Notes: a model not told the origin generated them from the sequence alone. A stretch of DNA of 64,000 nucleotides from an uncultured delta proteobacterium (GCA_903835685.1 CAILNX010000043.1:186001-250000), one strand, 5' to 3'. Shown: positions 17,209 through 26,744, counted from the first letter of the stretch. Numbers and translations are program-made.

Positions 17209-17586
17209 TCAGGCCGCTTTGGGTCGCAAGGCCTGGGCGATGGATTCCTGCAACCGGTCCACGGTGTAGGGCCGGGATACGCAGTGGTCCATGCCTGCGG
17301 CCAGAAAGCGCTCCACCTCCTCGCGCAAGACGCGGCCGGTGAGCGCGATGATGGGAACGCCGGAATAGCGTTTGCGCGAGCTGCGGATGATCTCGGCCGT
17401 GGCCACGCCGCCGAGGATCGGCATGTGCACATCCAGGACCAGGACGTCGAAATCCTGGTTCTCCAGGGCCTCCAGGACCTCGGCCCCGTTGGCCACCCCC
17501 CGCACCCGGTGCCCCCGGGCGCTGAGCTGGCGGGTGACCACGAAACGCCTCAGGGTATCCTCTTGGGCGACCAGAACATCGGCCAT
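17209..17586 (-). CDS. stand-alone receiver domain protein
   Basis: A 125-residue CheY-like receiver with no output domain. It begins MADVLVAQED, has the phospho-acceptor Asp in VLVLDVHMP and the switch Thr in IIALTGR. The invariant Lys of the KP motif is Arg here (VSRPY). The codon is CGG, clear in the sequence. This change could alter phosphorylation response. GGAGG precedes the ATG. It is co-directional with the OmpR-type regulator 141 bp downstream and divergent from the GGDEF/EAL gene. An N-terminal extension upstream of the ATG is not supported. Confidence 0.87.
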   Translation of the reverse strand: MADVLVAQEDTLRRFVVTRQLSARGHRVRGVANGAEVLEALENQDFDVLVLDVHMPILGGVATAEIIRSSRKRYSGVPIIALTGRVLREEVERFLAAGMDHCVSRPYTVDRLQESIAQALRPKAA

Positions 17587-17749
17587 GACGCCTCCGGCAA
17601 AACTGGCTGGAGTGGCAAGATGAAAACCCGGCCCGGCAGAGCACCGGGACGGCCAGGCGGCTCTTCCGCCTTCCTTGTTCCTTACTCCTGCCAGCAGCCA
17701 GAGCATGGCGATCCGGTGACGATCCGGCGACATTTCCAGCCGCCCTGTT

Positions 17750-17778
17750 TTCAAATTTATACAATGAATTTATATAAT
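17750..17778 (+). promoter_or_regulatory. candidate promoter for GGDEF/EAL gene
   Basis: A perfect TATAAT at 17773-17778 has TTCAAA 17 bp upstream, inside an AT-rich island. This gives a leader of about 90 nt before the ATG at 17877. Confidence 0.5.
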
Positions 17779-17783
17779 TACAA
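17756..17783 (-). promoter_or_regulatory. candidate promoter for receiver gene
   Basis: On the minus strand TTGTAA and TATAAA are separated by 16 bp. It overlaps the plus-strand candidate, so the divergent genes probably share one control region. Confidence 0.45.
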
Positions 17784-17876
17784 TATAGCCCTGAAAGGTC
17801 GGCCGGTTGGGGGCCCGCGCAAAATCGTCGGGCAAGCGCAACACAACCGCAACCTGGGCGGGGTAAGGACCTCGGC

Positions 17877-20345
17877 ATGTACAACGACGAACCTGCAACT
17901 GGACCCAAACTGCACAACCGGCGGTACCCAATGTCTCACACGGAATGTTCACTCCATCCGGAATCCTTGTCGCTCGGGGAGCTTGGCTCCCTGGCCCAGG
18001 CCGTTCCCGGCATGGTTTTGGAGCTCGGGTGGGACGGTCTGGTCCGCCGGGCCATCCCCTTGGGCGGCCAGGCCGCCCAGACCCTGTGCCCGGGTCTGGG
18101 CGGACGCCCCCTGGCCGATTTCCTGCCCGCGGACCAGGCCGGGTCGATCATGGCCGCCCTGGTCCAGGGCCAGGTGGTGGATATCCCCACTCCGGGCCGG
18201 GACTCCTGGTTCGAATCCAGCCCCATCGGCCGCACCAACGAGGGCATGCTCCTGTTCTGGAAGGACGTGTCCCGGTGCCGACGGGTGGAGGAGCACTACC
18301 GGGAGATGGTCAACCTGGCCAACTGCGTCATCTTGCGCCTGAACTTAAGCGGCGAGGTCACGTTCTTGAACGAGTTCGGGGAGAGCTTCTTCGGATACAG
18401 CCCCGAGGAGATCTTGGGCCGCTCCGTGATCGGGACCATCATCCCCGAGGAGGACACCCGGGGAAACCGGGGCCAGGACCTGCTCGGCGAACTCCTCCAC
18501 GACCCCGAGCGCTTCGCCCATCACGAGAACGAGAACGTGCTCAAGTCCGGCCGTCGGGTCTGGATGGCCTGGATCAACAAGCCCATCCTCGAGGACGGGG
18601 CCTATGCCGGGGTGGTCTGCATCGGCCGGGACATCACCGCCCAGGTCACGGCCCGGGACGAGCTGCTCTGCCGGGAGCGCTACTACACCGCGCTCATCGA
18701 ACGCTCCTCGGACCTGACCACCATCATCAGCGACACCGGGACCATTCTTTTCGAGAGTCCGGCCATTCACGGCATCCTGGGCTTCGAGCCCGGGGACGCG
18801 GCCGGGCGGAACATCCATGATTTCCTGCATCCCGAGGACCTGCCCATGTTCCAGGCCGGGGTCCGGAGCATCTCCTTAAATGACCGGGCCACGGATCGCC
18901 TGGAGTTCCGGCGGCGGCACATAAACGGCAGCCACGTGTACCTGGAGGCCCAGGCCACCAATTTCCTGGGCGACCGGGCCGTGGCCGGGATCGTGCTCAA
19001 CTGCCGGGACGTGAGCGAGCGCCGCCTCTTTGAGGAGGAGATGCGCCGCCAGGTATTCGTGGACCGCTTGACCGGCCTGCCCAACCGGGCGCTGATCCTG
19101 GACCGCATCGAACACGCCCTGGAGCGCTCCCGTCGCCGGGCGGGCTACCAGTTCGCCGTGCTCCTGGTGGACCTGGACCGCTTCAAGGTGGTCAACGAGA
19201 GCCTGGGGCACGCCGTGGGCGACGTGCTCCTGCGCAAGGTGGGCGAGCGCCTGCTGGAATGCGTGCGCAAGGTGGACACCGTGGCCCGCCTGGGCGGGGA
19301 CGAATTTCTGCTCCTTTTGGAAGACATCGACGACGACCGCGAGGCCATCCGGGTGGCCGAGCGCATCCTGACCTCTTTGAGCCGGGCCTTCACCATCAGC
19401 GAACAGGAGGTATTCACCTCGGCCAGCATCGGCATCGTGTACAGCGCCCCGGAATACGACCAGGCCGACCAGGTGGTGCGCGACGCGGACACGGCCATGT
19501 ACAAGGCCAAGGCCGGAGGCAAGGGCCGCTACCGGGTCTTCCACTCCAAGATGCACAAGCAGGCCCTGGCCCTGCTGGAGATGGAGACGGACATGCGCAA
19601 GGCCCTGCAGAACGAGGAGTTCGTGGTCCACTACCAGCCCATCCACGATCTCGCCCAGGGTCACATCGTAGGCATGGAGGCCCTGCTCCGCTGGCAGCAC
19701 CCGACCAAGGGACTCATCTCGCCCATGAACTTCATCCCCCTGGCCGAGGAGACCGGCCTGATCCTCCCCTTGGGCGAATGGGTCCTGCGCCGAGCCTGCA
19801 CCGAGATGCAGGAGCAGGGCCTGCTGGGACCCGACGGCAGCCCTTTAAGCCTGTCCGTGAACCTCTCGCCCAAGCAGATGGTCCAGGCCAATCTGGCCGG
19901 GCGCATCCAGGACATCCTGGCCGAGACCGGGTTCGATCCCTGCCGGATCAAGCTGGAGATCACCGAGAGCGCCCTCATGGAGAACCCCCAGGAGGCCCTG
20001 GACCTGCTCCTGGAACTGAAAAAAGGGGGTCTCGAACTGGCCCTGGACGATTTCGGGACCGGCTATTCCTCGCTCAGCACCCTGCACAGCTACCCCTTCG
20101 ACACCTTGAAGATCGACCGCTCCTTCATCAGCCGCCTCGGCCCCAACGGGGACCGCAACAGCCGCACGGTCCAGACCATCATCGCCTTTGCCGCCAACCT
20201 GGGCATGAACGTGGTGGCCGAGGGAATCGAGGCCGGGCTGCAACTGGCCCGTTTGCGGGAATTCAACTGCCGGTTCGGCCAGGGCTACCTGCTGGGCAGA
20301 CCGGCCCCTATCGAGCACATCGCCTTGACCCTTCAGGCTGCCTGA
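17877..20345 (+). CDS. PAS-GGDEF-EAL c-di-GMP signalling protein
   Basis: 822 residues. Up to three N-terminal PAS-type modules (about 25-115, 140-260, 265-385) carry no membrane segment. A GGDEF domain has an intact GGDEF (473-477) preceded by RKVD, an intact RxxD product-inhibition site. An EAL domain has GMEALLRW (~601), ITESALM, DDFGTGYSS and VVAEGIE. Both the cyclase and phosphodiesterase motifs are complete, so either or both may work, presumably set by the PAS input. The ATG at 17877 has AAGGA 8-12 bp upstream; an ATG at 17931 is also possible. It is followed 14 bp later by another c-di-GMP gene. Confidence 0.93.
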   Translation: MYNDEPATGPKLHNRRYPMSHTECSLHPESLSLGELGSLAQAVPGMVLELGWDGLVRRAIPLGGQAAQTLCPGLGGRPLADFLPADQAGSIMAALVQGQVVDIPTPGRDSWFESSPIGRTNEGMLLFWKDVSRCRRVEEHYREMVNLANCVILRLNLSGEVTFLNEFGESFFGYSPEEILGRSVIGTIIPEEDTRGNRGQDLLGELLHDPERFAHHENENVLKSGRRVWMAWINKPILEDGAYAGVVCIGRDITAQVTARDELLCRERYYTALIERSSDLTTIISDTGTILFESPAIHGILGFEPGDAAGRNIHDFLHPEDLPMFQAGVRSISLNDRATDRLEFRRRHINGSHVYLEAQATNFLGDRAVAGIVLNCRDVSERRLFEEEMRRQVFVDRLTGLPNRALILDRIEHALERSRRRAGYQFAVLLVDLDRFKVVNESLGHAVGDVLLRKVGERLLECVRKVDTVARLGGDEFLLLLEDIDDDREAIRVAERILTSLSRAFTISEQEVFTSASIGIVYSAPEYDQADQVVRDADTAMYKAKAGGKGRYRVFHSKMHKQALALLEMETDMRKALQNEEFVVHYQPIHDLAQGHIVGMEALLRWQHPTKGLISPMNFIPLAEETGLILPLGEWVLRRACTEMQEQGLLGPDGSPLSLSVNLSPKQMVQANLAGRIQDILAETGFDPCRIKLEITESALMENPQEALDLLLELKKGGLELALDDFGTGYSSLSTLHSYPFDTLKIDRSFISRLGPNGDRNSRTVQTIIAFAANLGMNVVAEGIEAGLQLARLREFNCRFGQGYLLGRPAPIEHIALTLQAA

Positions 20346-20359
20346 AAAAGGGGGAAAGC

Positions 20360-22771
20360 ATGAACTCCGTGACCAAGCTCCCGAACGTGCGTTTCAACGG
20401 CGCCCTGGAGGCCAACAAGAACAAGGACGGCCAGACGGACTTCGGCCGCAGGCTGTCCTTTTTGTCCTCCCAGGTCTGCACCGGGCTGGCCTGCGCCAGT
20501 CCCGAGGAGGTTCTGGGCATGCTCACCCTGCGCCTGGGGGACTCCTACTCCCTCATCGGGGTTCTGGGCGAGGAGCTGTCCTTCCGCATTCTGGAAGCCG
20601 TGCTGGAGCTGACCCGGGAGGCCTTCTCCATCTTTTTCAGCCAGGCCGTGCTCCTGCACGAGGAGCGCCTGGGATTCGGGGAATACGCCCTGTTCTTCCG
20701 GGCCCCCCGCGAGGCCAAGGACGGACTGTTCCAGAGCTACGCGGCCCTGCGCTTCTCCCTGCTGACCCAGGCCGAAAGCCGGATCTTCGCCCAGACCGAG
20801 TATCCCGTGAACCTGCACGTGGGCTACGCCCTGCTGGCCGAAGAACCCTCGGTGGACCCGGAACTCCTGGTCTTCCGGGCCTTTTGCCAGGGCCAGCGCC
20901 TGGCCCGGGCCAAGCTGGACCCCCGCTGGCTGAACATGCGCGAGGAGCTGGCCTCCATCGTGTCCGAAGACCGCATCGACATGGTCTATCAGCCCATCGT
21001 GGATTTCCGGCTGGGCACCATCCTGGGTTGGGAGGCCCTGGCCCGGGGACCGGCCGGGAGCCTTTTGCACTCCCCCACCCACCTTTTCGCCTTTGCCGAG
21101 GAAGTGGGCCTGGCCCAGGCCGCCGACCGCCTCTGCCGGGAGCGGGCCATCCGCCGGGCCGGGGACCTGTCCCCGGAGCACAAGCTTTTCGTGAACATCC
21201 AGCCCAGTTCCTTGCGCGGCCCCTCCCTGACCCCGGAGTCCATGGCCGAGCTTCTGGCCGAGGCGAACCTGGCCCCCTCCAACCTGGTCCTGGAGTTCCC
21301 GGAAAAGGGCATCCTCTCAGACATCAACCTCTTTCTCAAGAAGATCGAGCCGTTTCGGGCCATGGGCCTGCTCCTGGCCATTGACGACGTGGGCTCGGCC
21401 AACTCCACCCTGCGCGCCCTGTCCCTGGTGCGGCCGGACTTCATCAAGGTGGACGTGTCCCTGGTCAGCACCGTGGAGTCCAACCCCTTCAAGCGCATGA
21501 TGATGGAATCCCTGCTGCTTTTAAGCGAAAAGCTGGGCTGCCGACTCATTGCCGAGGGTGTGGAGACGGACACGGAGTTCAGCTCCCTGGTGTCCATGGG
21601 CGTGCACGCGGGCCAGGGCTTTTTCTTCGGCCAGCCCGCGACCCAGCGGGCCATCCCCGAGGTCCGGCTCCCGGCCAAGGTGGGCGTGGGCGACGTGCAG
21701 GACAATGTCTGGAACTGCTCCATCCCCATGCGCAAGCTCATCCAGGCCGCCTTTGCCGTGGATACCTCCCTGACCATCCAGGGGGTCAAGGACCTGCTGA
21801 AAGACAAGCCCCCTTTAAGCAGCGTGGTGGTGGTCCACGCGGGCAAGCCCCTGGGCCTGATCATGAACTACAACCTGGACCGGCACTTGAGCACCATGTT
21901 CGGGATATCCCTGTACTACAACCGGGACGTGACCCGGCTCATGGACCCCAAGCCGCTCATCGTGGATGCGGACCAGTCCGTGGAGGACGTGGCCAAGAAG
22001 GCCATGAACCGCGACAGCGAAAAGATTTACGACGACATCATCGTGGCTGAGAACGACCAACTGCTCGGCATCGTGTCCGTGCAGAAGATGCTGGACACCC
22101 TGGCCAAGGTGCACATGGAGCTGGCCAAGGGCTCCAACCCCCTGACCGGCCTGCCGGGCAACGTGTCCATCGAGATGGAGATATCCCTGCGGGCCAAGAA
22201 CAAGACCTCCTCCTGCATCATCTACGTGGATCTGGACAACTTCAAGGTCTACAACGACGTGTACGGATTCACCAACGGCGACCGGGTCATCCTGGCCACG
22301 GCCAAGATATTGCGCGAGGCCATGGCCGCCCGCGACCCCTCGGGCGGATTCGTGGGCCATGTGGGCGGGGACGATTTCGTGGTCATCGCCACGCCCGACG
22401 CGGCCGAGGACATCTGCCGCCTGGTGATCCAGGGCTTCGAACGCGAGATTCCGGCCCTGTACAACGAACAGGACCGCTTAAACGGCTATATCACCGGCAC
22501 GGGCCGGGACGGGATATTGACCCGCTTCCCCCTGGTGTCCGCGTCCCTGGGCGTGGTGGATTGCGCCTTCCAGTTCCCCTTCACCCCGGCCGAGATGAGC
22601 CGCCGCACTGCGGAGATGAAGAAGCTGGCCAAGTCCAAGCCGGGCAATTCCTGGGTCCGGGACCGCCGCACGCCCCTGGGGTCGGCCCCGGCCGTTGCCG
22701 CCGTTGGGACCGAGGGAGAGAAGGCCGAATGCGCCCACCTGACCGTGGTGCACACGGCCGCCACCGCCTAG
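20360..22771 (+). CDS. EAL-CBS-GGDEF protein
   Basis: 803 residues with the reverse domain order to its neighbour. An N-terminal region of unknown fold spans 1-~205. The EAL domain (~210-445) has GWEALARG, NIQPSS, EFPEKGI, AIDDVGSANS and IAEGVETD, keeping the metal-binding acids. Two CBS modules (~455-590) follow, then a C-terminal GGDEF-type domain with GGDDF at ~669-673, where Glu is replaced by Asp and no RxxD lies before it. CBS pairs often bind adenine nucleotides, so this protein may link energy state to c-di-GMP turnover (inference). The ATG follows AAGGGGGAAAG. It probably forms an operon with the upstream GGDEF/EAL gene. Confidence 0.92.
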   Translation: MNSVTKLPNVRFNGALEANKNKDGQTDFGRRLSFLSSQVCTGLACASPEEVLGMLTLRLGDSYSLIGVLGEELSFRILEAVLELTREAFSIFFSQAVLLHEERLGFGEYALFFRAPREAKDGLFQSYAALRFSLLTQAESRIFAQTEYPVNLHVGYALLAEEPSVDPELLVFRAFCQGQRLARAKLDPRWLNMREELASIVSEDRIDMVYQPIVDFRLGTILGWEALARGPAGSLLHSPTHLFAFAEEVGLAQAADRLCRERAIRRAGDLSPEHKLFVNIQPSSLRGPSLTPESMAELLAEANLAPSNLVLEFPEKGILSDINLFLKKIEPFRAMGLLLAIDDVGSANSTLRALSLVRPDFIKVDVSLVSTVESNPFKRMMMESLLLLSEKLGCRLIAEGVETDTEFSSLVSMGVHAGQGFFFGQPATQRAIPEVRLPAKVGVGDVQDNVWNCSIPMRKLIQAAFAVDTSLTIQGVKDLLKDKPPLSSVVVVHAGKPLGLIMNYNLDRHLSTMFGISLYYNRDVTRLMDPKPLIVDADQSVEDVAKKAMNRDSEKIYDDIIVAENDQLLGIVSVQKMLDTLAKVHMELAKGSNPLTGLPGNVSIEMEISLRAKNKTSSCIIYVDLDNFKVYNDVYGFTNGDRVILATAKILREAMAARDPSGGFVGHVGGDDFVVIATPDAAEDICRLVIQGFEREIPALYNEQDRLNGYITGTGRDGILTRFPLVSASLGVVDCAFQFPFTPAEMSRRTAEMKKLAKSKPGNSWVRDRRTPLGSAPAVAAVGTEGEKAECAHLTVVHTAATA

Positions 22772-22804
22772 CCTGACCTCGCTCCGTATCTCCGAATCAA
22801 TCCC

Positions 22805-22844
22805 TGGGGGGAAGGCGGCCGTCACCGCCCTCCCCCTGTTTTTT
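22805..22844 (+). terminator. rho-independent terminator
   Basis: GGGGG..GGCGG pairs with CCGCC..CCCCC around a short loop, followed by TGTTTTTT. It lies about 35 bp after the EAL-CBS-GGDEF stop. Confidence 0.85.
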
Positions 22845-23014
22845 CCCTGCCCGCAGACGGGGTTTCTTGACCCAATTGTTCCTCAGTTTCGCCCAACAGT
22901 CACCGGAACGCCACCCACTTTTTTTGAGAAAGGCTAGACACGACCTGCGCCCGGCCACAAGCCCCAGAACGCCCACCCCTGTCGCCAGGGGCAGCCCGAA
23001 CAGGAGAGAGCCGC

Positions 23015-25420
23015 ATGAAAATCGACCTGCACGTGCACTCCAAGTGCTCCACCCGGCCGTCCCAGTGGATTCTCCAGAAGCTCGGATGCCCGGAAAGCTT
23101 CACCCCGCCGGCCTTGATCCACAAGCTGGCCCGGGAGCGGGGCATGGACCTGGTGACCATCGCGGACCACAACACCCTTGACGGGGTCCTGGAGATCGCC
23201 CACCTGGACGATGTCTTCATCAGCCTGGAGATCACCTCCTATTTTCCCGAGGACCGCTGCAAGGTCCATGTGCTGGCCTTAAACATCACCGAGGCCCAGT
23301 TCCAGGACATCCAGAAGATCCGGGAGAACGTCTACGAACTGGTCCCGTTCCTGCGCGAGCAGGCCATCCCCCACATCTGCGCCCACCCCCTGTACGGGGT
23401 GAACGGCAAGCTCACCGTGGACCATGTGGAGAAGCTCCTGCTCCTGTTCAAGAACCTGGAGATGAACGGCTCGCGCTGCACCGAGGCCAACCAGCTCCTG
23501 CGCCGCCTGGTCGAGTCCCTGACCCCGGAGGGCATGGCCCGCCTGGCGGACAAGCACGGCATTCAGCCGGGCTTTCCCGAACCCTGGCGCAAGACGCTGA
23601 CCGGCGGGTCCGACGACCACGGGGGCCTGAATATCGCCCGCAAGCACACCGTGGTCCCGGAGGCCCGCACCCTGGACGAATTCCTGCTCGGCCTGGCGCA
23701 AGGGCGGGCCTATCCGGCCGGTGAGGACGCCCGGCCCGAGACCATGGCCCACAACTTGAGCTCCATCGCCTACCAGTTCTACAAGGGCAAGTTCAACCTT
23801 GAGAAGGTGGTGGGCAAGGACGTGTGCATCAATTTCGTGGACCGCTTCCTGTCCCCGGACCCGGTCCCAGAGAGCGGGATGATGGACCGGATCAAGACCT
23901 TCATCGGCGCGCGGCGCTACCGCAACACCAAGTCCTCCTCCCTCACGGGACTGCGGGACATCATCCAGCACGAGGCGGCCCGGATGATCATGGACGACCC
24001 CACCCTGCTCGGGGTGTCCCAGGGCGTGGGCCTGCCCCGGCACAGCAAGGGCCTGGAATGGTACCGATTCGTCAACGGGGTGTCCAACCAGGTGCTCAAA
24101 ATCTTCGCCGACCGCCTCTTTACGGTCCTGTCCGGGGGCAATCTCCTGGACATCTTCCACGTGCTGGGCTCGGCCGGGGCCTTGTACACCATGCTGGCCC
24201 CCCATTTCGTGTCCTACACCATCTTCGGCGAGGACCGGCAGTTCGCCCAGACCGCGGCCGACCGCTTCCTGCCCGGCCAGCCCGGGGTCCAGCCCAAAGA
24301 CGGACGCATCGCCCACTGCACGGACACCTATTTCGAGCTGAACGGGGTGGCCAAATCCTTGCGCGACAGCGTGGCCCGGGCCGAGCGCCTGGGCCTGGAC
24401 ATGCGCGTCTTGACCTGCGGCCCGGACCCCCGGGACTGCGGCCCGGCCGTGGTGAATTTCACCCCCATCGGAGTGTACAGCCTGCCCGAATACCCCCAGC
24501 AGTCCATCTCCTACCCGCCCATCCTGGACGTGATCCGGGCCGTGCACGAGCAGGGCTTCACCCACCTGCACGCCGAGACCCCCGGTCCCATGGGCCTGGC
24601 GGCCATCCTGGCGGCCAAGGTCCTGCACCTGCCCGTGCACGCCTCCTACCACACCCAGATCCCCCAGTACGTGCACCAGCTCACCGGGGACGACAGCATG
24701 GAGGAGATGTCCTGGCGGTACATGCGCTGGTTCTACAACCAGATGGACAAGATTTTCGCCCCCTCCCGGTCCACGGCCCAGGAGCTCATCGACCACGGCA
24801 TCGCGGCCCACAAGGTCTCGGTCTATCCCCGGGGCGTGGACACCGAGGTCTTCCATCCCCGAAAACGCAACGGATTCCTGCACCGCTACGGGTTCGAGAC
24901 CGGGCTGACCCTGCTCTACGTGGGGCGGCTGTCCAAGGAGAAGAACCTGGACCTTCTGGCCGACTCCTTCCTGAGCCTGGCCGGGGAGCGCGACGACCTG
25001 AACCTGCTCATCGTGGGCGACGGCCCCCAGGCCGAGCCCCTGCGCCAGAAGCTCAAACACCCCCGCTGCCGCTTCGCCGGGGTGCTCGGGGGCGAGGACC
25101 TGGCCGCCTGCTACGCCTCCAGCGACCTCTTCGTGTTCCCCAGCCTGACCGACACCTTTGGCAACGTGGTCCTGGAGGCCCAGGCTTCGGGCCTGCCCAT
25201 CATCGTCAGCGACCAGGGCGGCCCGCCCGAGAACGTGCTGCACGACGAGACCGGCCTGGTGCTGAGCGCCATGACCGTGGAGGGCCTGGCCCAGGGCATC
25301 CGCGTCCTGGCCGACGACCCGGCCCGCCGGGAGCGGATGGGGGTCAAGGCCAGGTCCGAGATGGAGTCCCGGGGCTTCGACCAGGCCCTGCGCCGGACCT
25401 GGGAACTGTATCTGGCCTGA
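23015..25420 (+). CDS. PHP domain-GT4 glycosyltransferase fusion
   Basis: 801 residues. Residues 1-~250 are a PHP metal-dependent phosphoesterase domain with DLHVHSKCS, IADHNT, ICAHPLYG and GGSDDHGG, so the metal ligands are present. A middle helical part (~250-430) is not recognised. Residues ~430-800 form a GT-B glycosyltransferase of family 4: ELNGVAKSLRD donor start, HLHAETPGPMG, SRSTAQELIDHG, LLYVGRLSKEKNLD, and the nucleotide-sugar site VFPSLTDTFGNVVLEAQASG. It probably builds an envelope glycolipid or polysaccharide while also cleaving a phosphoester. Nucleotide-sugar and acceptor are unknown. AGGAGAGAG precedes the ATG. Confidence 0.9.
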   Translation: MKIDLHVHSKCSTRPSQWILQKLGCPESFTPPALIHKLARERGMDLVTIADHNTLDGVLEIAHLDDVFISLEITSYFPEDRCKVHVLALNITEAQFQDIQKIRENVYELVPFLREQAIPHICAHPLYGVNGKLTVDHVEKLLLLFKNLEMNGSRCTEANQLLRRLVESLTPEGMARLADKHGIQPGFPEPWRKTLTGGSDDHGGLNIARKHTVVPEARTLDEFLLGLAQGRAYPAGEDARPETMAHNLSSIAYQFYKGKFNLEKVVGKDVCINFVDRFLSPDPVPESGMMDRIKTFIGARRYRNTKSSSLTGLRDIIQHEAARMIMDDPTLLGVSQGVGLPRHSKGLEWYRFVNGVSNQVLKIFADRLFTVLSGGNLLDIFHVLGSAGALYTMLAPHFVSYTIFGEDRQFAQTAADRFLPGQPGVQPKDGRIAHCTDTYFELNGVAKSLRDSVARAERLGLDMRVLTCGPDPRDCGPAVVNFTPIGVYSLPEYPQQSISYPPILDVIRAVHEQGFTHLHAETPGPMGLAAILAAKVLHLPVHASYHTQIPQYVHQLTGDDSMEEMSWRYMRWFYNQMDKIFAPSRSTAQELIDHGIAAHKVSVYPRGVDTEVFHPRKRNGFLHRYGFETGLTLLYVGRLSKEKNLDLLADSFLSLAGERDDLNLLIVGDGPQAEPLRQKLKHPRCRFAGVLGGEDLAACYASSDLFVFPSLTDTFGNVVLEAQASGLPIIVSDQGGPPENVLHDETGLVLSAMTVEGLAQGIRVLADDPARRERMGVKARSEMESRGFDQALRRTWELYLA

Positions 25421-25566
25421 AGGACTCGCGCCAGAACAACCCGGAACCAAAACTCGGCCTTCTTCACTCAACCGACATCGCTCCGAAATACATTCTCCAC
25501 GGATTCGCGGATAGGATGTTCCCGGCGATAGAGTTCTTCCCCTGGTTTCCTGCAAGGAGGAATGAC

Positions 25567-25920
25567 ATGACCGAAGTCGAACGCGGCGAAATCCGGCGGC
25601 ACATGCAAGAGCGGCTGGCCTGTCTGCGCGGCCGTCTGGAAAACGCGGACCTCTTTCCCCTGTCCTGCGCGGACGAGAACGAACTGGCCTCCCGGGTCTC
25701 CGAACTGGCCATGACCCTGGCCCTGCGCAAGCGGGACAGCGGGCTCTTCTCCGAGATCACCCAGGCCCTGCGCCGGGTGGAGGACCCGGAGTTCGGCCTG
25801 TGCACCCGGTGCGGCGAGGACATCCCCAAGGCCCGGCTCAAGGCCCACCCCACCACCCGCCTGTGCCTGGACTGCATGCGGGAGATGGAAGAGACCCAGC
25901 GCTCGGCCCGGGCCTGCTGA
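25567..25920 (+). CDS. TraR/DksA-family zinc-finger protein
   Basis: A 117-residue protein with an N-terminal coiled-coil-like helical region and a C-terminal four-Cys zinc finger (CTRCGEDIP ... CLDC), as in DksA/TraR proteins that bind the RNA polymerase secondary channel. The typical coiled-coil tip DxxDxA motif is not seen, so it need not act like DksA. AAGGAGG lies 7 bp before the ATG. It is 15 bp upstream of the HAD gene, and both may be co-transcribed. Confidence 0.88.
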   Translation: MTEVERGEIRRHMQERLACLRGRLENADLFPLSCADENELASRVSELAMTLALRKRDSGLFSEITQALRRVEDPEFGLCTRCGEDIPKARLKAHPTTRLCLDCMREMEETQRSARAC

Positions 25921-25935
25921 AGGGACGACCCGGCC

Positions 25936-26679
25936 ATGCGCATCGGCGGGGTCATTTTCGATGTCAACGGCACCCTCATCGACATCCACACCGATGAGGG
26001 CTGCCGCCGGGTGTACCGGGCCATCAGCCATTTCCTGACCTATCAGGGCATCAGCGTCCACCGCTCGGCCATCCAGGAGGAATACTGCCAGATCCTCCGA
26101 GAGCAGCGCCGGGCCAGCGGCCAGGCCCACCCGGAGTATGACGCCCAGGCCGTGTGGCGGGAGTTCCTGCACCGCCGCTGCCAGGGCGCACCCGGCCTGA
26201 CCCAGGCCAAGGCCGAGATCCTGCCCCTGTTCCTGGCCGAGCTGTTCCGGGGGGTGTCCCGCCGCCGCCTGGAGCTGTATCCGGGTGTGCGCGAGACCCT
26301 GGACCACCTGCGCCACCACCACCGACTGGCCGTGATCTCGGACGGCCAATCGGCCTGGGCCAGGCCGGAGATGCGGGCCGTGGGCATCGAGCACTACTTC
26401 GACCCTATCGTGGTCTCGGGCGACCACGGGTTCCGCAAGCCCGACCGGCGGCTGTTCGAGAACGCCCTTCACCGCCTGGGCATCCCCGCCTGGGAGGCGG
26501 TCTACGTGGGCAACGACATGTACCGGGACGTGTTCGGCCCCAAGCAACTGGGGATGAAGACCGTGTTCTTCGACTCCAACCAGGGCCGCAAGCACTGGGA
26601 AGGGGTGGCCCCGGACTACATCATCCGCCATTTCGGCGAACTACCCCGGGCCATCGAGTTTCTCCAGCACAACCATTAG
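25936..26679 (+). CDS. HAD-superfamily hydrolase
   Basis: A 247-residue protein. Motif I is FDVNGTLID, motif II VISDG, motif III the Lys of FRKPD, and motif IV VGNDMYRDV. A helical cap (about residues 20-110) marks subfamily I. The second Asp of the canonical DxD motif I is Asn here (codon AAC). That residue is the general acid/base in phosphatases, so phosphatase activity may be weak or the chemistry different. Substrate unknown. Confidence 0.88.
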   Translation: MRIGGVIFDVNGTLIDIHTDEGCRRVYRAISHFLTYQGISVHRSAIQEEYCQILREQRRASGQAHPEYDAQAVWREFLHRRCQGAPGLTQAKAEILPLFLAELFRGVSRRRLELYPGVRETLDHLRHHHRLAVISDGQSAWARPEMRAVGIEHYFDPIVVSGDHGFRKPDRRLFENALHRLGIPAWEAVYVGNDMYRDVFGPKQLGMKTVFFDSNQGRKHWEGVAPDYIIRHFGELPRAIEFLQHNH

Positions 26680-26715
26680 GCCTTCCCGCCAATACCCCGG
26701 CCCTCCCCTCCCGAC

Positions 26716-26744
26716 TTGCATGTTCCCGGCAGCGGCACTATACT
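26716..26744 (+). promoter_or_regulatory. sigma70-type promoter for CHASE2 gene
   Basis: TTGCAT (26716-26721) and TATACT (26739-26744) are separated by 17 bp. The expected start is near 26751, 55 bp before the ATG. Confidence 0.65.

Noticed and set aside
23279-25555. Antisense open frame of 758 codons opposite the PHP-GT4 gene
   Set aside because: No domain, no plausible start, and full overlap with a motif-rich gene.
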